Positions 7,395-10,220 of a stretch of 10,220 nt of DNA are shown here, piece by piece. Location of the stretch: assembly GCA_905215275.1 (NCBI GenBank), contig CAJMPE010000058.1, positions 1 through 10,220 on the forward strand. Direction: 5' to 3'. Numbering within the stretch: position 1 is the first letter of the stretch; each line of letters starts with the position of its first letter. The translations under genes were made by a program, and so were the position numbers. The notes under the pieces were generated by a model. That model ran no database searches and was not told the DNA's origin. It was given only the letters and a program-made list of their open reading frames with translations. Source of the stretch: an uncultured bacterium. Lineage in GTDB: Bacteria > Actinomycetota > Coriobacteriia > Coriobacteriales > Coriobacteriaceae.

Positions 7395-8954
7395 ATGGAA
7401 ACGTTGATTCTCGCCCTGCTCGCGACTCCTTTGGTGTTCTCGCTGGTCATGGCGTTTTTGCCCAAGAACACGTCCTATAACGTGTTTGCCGGTCTCAACC
7501 TGGTCTCCGTCGCAGCCGTCCTGGTGCTGTCGATTATGACGGCCGGCGACGTCCTTATGAGCGGCGAAACCGCGAGCGCTCTTGGCCTGTGGTTCCACCT
7601 CGATTCGCTGGGCGCCATCTTTGTGCTGCTCATCGGCTTTATCGGTTTTCTTACGGGGCTGTTCTCGCTGCCCTATGTAAAGGCCGATATCGAGGAGGGC
7701 TCCATGCCCGCCGAGCGCGCCAAGCAGTATTTTGCGCTGTTTAGCCTGTTTGTGTTCACCATGCTGCTCGCGTGCCTGTCCAACAACATGATCCTCACGT
7801 GGGCCGCCGTGGAGGCAACCACGCTTTCCACTGTGTTCCTGGTGGGTATCTACAAGAACAAGACGGCCCTCGAGGCTTCTTGGAAGTATGCGATGGTCTG
7901 CACCGCCGGCGTGGCTTTTGGCCTGTTCGGTACCCTGCTGATCTACGCCAATGCCGCCGACGTGATTCCCAACGCCCACGAGGCCGCATTCCTGTCGTGC
8001 GTGCTGCCGTATGCCGACCAGTTCGACCCGACGCTCATGCGCCTCGCCTTTGCGTTTATCGTGATCGGCTTTGGCACCAAGGCTGGCCTGTTCCCCATGC
8101 ACACTTGGCTGCCCGATGCCCACTCTCAGGCTCCGAGTCCTGTCTCGGCCCTGCTCTCGGGCGTGCTGCTTAAGTGCGCCATGCTCGTGATCATGCGCTT
8201 CTACGGCTTTACCATCCAGGCCGTGGGTGCCGAGTATCCGCAACTTCTGCTGTTGATCGTCGGCACGCTGTCCATTTTGGTGGCGGCACTCTCGATGTTT
8301 CGCCAGGACGACCTCAAGCGCCGCTTTGCGTACTCGTCTGTGGAGAACGTGGGCGTTATCGCCCTGTGCCTGGGTATCGGCGGCCCGCTGGGTATCGCCG
8401 CGGCCCTGCTGCACTGCGTGTTCCACGGCTTTACCAAGACGCTTGCCTTCTGCGTGTCCGGCAACATCCAGCACGCCTTTGGCACGCGTAGCCTGGCCAA
8501 GATCCAGGGCGTCGTCGAGGTTGCGCCCGCAACCGCCGCGCTCGCCATCCTGGCGCTGCTCGGCCTTGCCGCCTTCCCGCCCTTTGGCATGTTTATCTCC
8601 GAGTTCCTGACTTTTGTCGCCGGTGTTACCGCCGGTCCCATGTGGCTGGTCGTCGTGGTCGCCCTCGGTCTTACCGTGGCCATCTCCGCGCTCACCCGTA
8701 TCGCACTCAAGTCGGTATTCGGCCATGCGCCCCAGGGCATGGGCAAGCATGAGGCCCCGGCGCTCATGCTTATCCCCGAAATCATCCTGGCTGTCATGAT
8801 CTTGTGGTTTGGCATTGCCACCCCGCTGCCCCTCGTGCACGGTGTGGAGACCGCTACCGGCATCGTGCTCGAGCAGAGCACCGAGGAACTTCACGCGACG
8901 CCGATGTACCGCGCTGTGTTCGGTACCGAGACCGCTCAGAGCGAGGTGGAGTAA
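7395..8954 (+). CDS. hyfF: Hydrogenase-4 antiporter-like membrane subunit HyfF
   Basis: A 519-residue polytopic membrane protein, the third NuoL/M/N antiporter-like subunit of the cluster (E. coli HyfF is about 526) and, with HyfD, diagnostic of Hyf rather than Hyc. Conserved charged positions are present: Glu140 in LTWAAVEATTLS, Lys229 in GFGTKAGLFPMHTWLPDAHS, Lys260 in SGVLLKCAML, and Lys348 in FHGFTKTLAFCVSGN. QAPSPVSALLSG (245-256) is the family's usual motif. The C-terminal roughly 40 residues after the last helix are polar. It starts 3 bases after the hyfE stop in the same reading frame (TAG-TCC-ATG), with GAGGGGG at 7382-7388 as ribosome binding site inside the end of hyfE, so translation is probably coupled. 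It ends in TAA. Confidence 0.95.
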   Translation: METLILALLATPLVFSLVMAFLPKNTSYNVFAGLNLVSVAAVLVLSIMTAGDVLMSGETASALGLWFHLDSLGAIFVLLIGFIGFLTGLFSLPYVKADIEEGSMPAERAKQYFALFSLFVFTMLLACLSNNMILTWAAVEATTLSTVFLVGIYKNKTALEASWKYAMVCTAGVAFGLFGTLLIYANAADVIPNAHEAAFLSCVLPYADQFDPTLMRLAFAFIVIGFGTKAGLFPMHTWLPDAHSQAPSPVSALLSGVLLKCAMLVIMRFYGFTIQAVGAEYPQLLLLIVGTLSILVAALSMFRQDDLKRRFAYSSVENVGVIALCLGIGGPLGIAAALLHCVFHGFTKTLAFCVSGNIQHAFGTRSLAKIQGVVEVAPATAALAILALLGLAAFPPFGMFISEFLTFVAGVTAGPMWLVVVVALGLTVAISALTRIALKSVFGHAPQGMGKHEAPALMLIPEIILAVMILWFGIATPLPLVHGVETATGIVLEQSTEELHATPMYRAVFGTETAQSEVE

Positions 8955-8957
8955 CGA

Positions 8958-10220
8958 ATGATTGAAACTGAGAACAAGGTGTATGCCCGTCGCTGCGAGA
9001 GCCATGTCGAGGCCCTGCGCCGCGCCGTTCCGGGCTGCATCGAGAAGGTCGAGTGGCAGTGCGAGGACCAGCTGACGATCACCGTCAAGCAGGACAAGCT
9101 GCCCGAGGCCGTCCACTACCTGTACTACGAACGCTACGGCTGGATCCCCGTGATCATCGGCAACGACGAGCGCAGCCTGTGCGGCCGTTATGCCGTGTAC
9201 TACGTCATCTCCATGGAGGGGGAGGACCCCGGCTGGGTGACCGTGCGTGCCGAGGTCGATCCCGCCAAGATGACGTTCCCGTCCGTGACGCCGTTCGTTC
9301 CCGCCTGCGTGTGGGGCGAGCGCGAGCTGCGCGATATGTTCGGCCTGATCCCCGAGGGTCTGCCCGATCGTCGTCGCCTGGTGCTGCCCGACGATTGGCC
9401 CAGCGGCCTGTACCCGCTGCGCAAGGACTCCATGGACTACCGCTTCCGTCCCGCTCCCGCGAGCGACATGGAAAACTACGAGTTCTTGGCCGATACCAAG
9501 GGCAAGGAGACGACGCTCGTTCCCATGGGCCCGTTGCACATTACCTCCGACGAGCCTGGCCACTTCCGCCTGTTCGTTGAGGGCGAGACGATCGTCGACG
9601 CCGACTACCGTCTGTTCTACGTGCACCGCGGCATGGAGAAGGTTGCCGAGACGCGCCTGAACTATGACGCCGTGACGTTCCTCGCCGACCGCATCTGCGG
9701 CATCTGCGGCTGCGCCCACTCGGTGGCCTACGCCGAGGCCGTCGAGCGCGCTCAGGGCATCCATGTCCCGCCGCGCGCCCAGTACATCCGCGCCATCATG
9801 CTCGAGGTTGAGCGCCTGCACTCGCATCTGCTCAACATTGGCCTGGCGTCGCACTACACGGGCTTCGACTCCGGCTTCCAGCAGTTCTTCCGCGTCCGCG
9901 AGAAGTCCATGGACCTGGCCGAGAAGCTCTCCGGTCACCGCAAGACCTACGGCCTCAACGTGATTGGCGGCGTGCGTCGCGACATTTTGGCTGAGCAGAA
10001 GCTCTCCACGCTCACGACCATCCACCAGCTGCGCTCCGAGGTTCAGGAGCTCGTCGACGTCTTGCTCTCCACGCCCAACTTTATTGAGCGTACGAGCGGT
10101 ATCGGCATCTTGGACCGCAAGATTGCACGCGACTTCTCGCCGGTCGGCCCGCTCATGCGTGGCTCGGGCTATGCCCGCGACGTGCGCTTTGACCATCCCT
10201 TCGACGGCTACGCCGATCCG
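8958..10220 (+). CDS. hyfG: [NiFe] hydrogenase-4 large subunit HyfG, N-terminal part; 3' end outside window
   Basis: The frame is open from the ATG to the window edge (421 codons), against about 555-570 for full-length HyfG/HycE. It encodes the group 4 [NiFe] hydrogenase catalytic subunit, which reduces protons to H2 in the cytoplasm-facing arm. An N-terminal NuoC-like domain (about 1-175) carries WGERELRDMFGL (119-130) and LPDDWPSGLYPLRKD (143-157), the complex I 30-kDa signature. A NuoD-like/large-subunit domain follows, with GPLH (191-194), HRGMEK (223-228) and RICGICGCAHS (245-255). Cys247 and Cys250 are the first pair of Ni-Fe ligands, and an extra Cys252 lies beside them. The second, C-terminal CxxC ligand pair lies past base 10220 and cannot be checked. 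GAGGTGGAG at 8943-8951 serves as ribosome binding site, and the ATG follows the hyfF stop in the same frame (TAA-CGA-ATG). Retention of the CxxC motif makes this a hydrogenase rather than a complex I NuoCD protein. Confidence 0.95.
   Translation, partial: MIETENKVYARRCESHVEALRRAVPGCIEKVEWQCEDQLTITVKQDKLPEAVHYLYYERYGWIPVIIGNDERSLCGRYAVYYVISMEGEDPGWVTVRAEVDPAKMTFPSVTPFVPACVWGERELRDMFGLIPEGLPDRRRLVLPDDWPSGLYPLRKDSMDYRFRPAPASDMENYEFLADTKGKETTLVPMGPLHITSDEPGHFRLFVEGETIVDADYRLFYVHRGMEKVAETRLNYDAVTFLADRICGICGCAHSVAYAEAVERAQGIHVPPRAQYIRAIMLEVERLHSHLLNIGLASHYTGFDSGFQQFFRVREKSMDLAEKLSGHRKTYGLNVIGGVRRDILAEQKLSTLTTIHQLRSEVQELVDVLLSTPNFIERTSGIGILDRKIARDFSPVGPLMRGSGYARDVRFDHPFDGYADP

Noticed and set aside
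6690..10196. Very long open frame on the - strand (1168 codons) opposite hyfE-hyfF-hyfG
   Set aside because: hyfE, hyfF and hyfG all lie in the same + frame with GC-rich codon use, so one antisense frame stays free of stops across all three. The translated product is rich in His, Gly, Asp, Arg and Gln with no domain or recognisable start signal.
8958..10220. hyfG read as complex I NuoCD instead of a hydrogenase
   Set aside because: The RICGICGCAHS motif with Cys247 and Cys250 is kept, which complex I NuoD proteins lack, and the neighbours are hyf genes.

Overview
The window carries one strand-uniform, tightly packed gene cluster for a formate hydrogenlyase of the hydrogenase-4 (Hyf, FHL-2) type. 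All eight genes are on the + strand: the 3' part of fdhF, then hyfA, hyfB, hyfC, hyfD, hyfE, hyfF and the 5' part of hyfG. Gene order and lengths match the enterobacterial hyfABCDEFG series. The difference from E. coli is that the formate dehydrogenase gene sits directly upstream of hyfA instead of at a separate locus.

Organism: the DNA is GC-rich (about 60% by eye). Third positions are mostly C or G, Shine-Dalgarno sequences are strong (AGGAGG-like), and most stops are TAG. Together with a Hyf-type formate hydrogenlyase, this suggests a GC-rich anaerobe, most plausibly a Coriobacteriia gut bacterium such as Collinsella or a relative. That assignment is inference; no taxonomic marker is present.

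Layout: 1-1605 is the C-terminal three quarters of FdhF, the molybdopterin formate dehydrogenase. 1606-1683 is the only real intergenic gap and holds a strong Rho-independent-type hairpin. 1684-2301 is hyfA, a four-cluster ferredoxin-like electron carrier. 2294-4312 (hyfB), 5267-6724 (hyfD) and 7395-8954 (hyfF) encode three antiporter-like (Nuo L/M/N type) membrane subunits. 4325-5251 (hyfC) encodes the NuoH-like subunit and 6738-7391 (hyfE) a small NuoK-like membrane subunit. 8958-10220 is the start of hyfG, the [NiFe] hydrogenase large subunit with a fused NuoC-like domain. From hyfA to hyfG genes overlap or lie 3-15 bases apart, so they are almost certainly one transcript.

Expected joint function: FdhF oxidises formate to CO2. 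HyfA and the downstream iron-sulfur subunits (hyfH and hyfI, expected beyond the window) carry electrons to the [NiFe] site in HyfG, which makes H2. The membrane arm HyfB-F anchors the complex and may couple the reaction to ion translocation. The system itself is known. The less ordinary points are a sharp codon-usage break inside fdhF (near base 390-470), a weaker similar patch in hyfA, a terminator-like hairpin between fdhF and hyfA without a visible promoter after it, and the absence of TGA stops.
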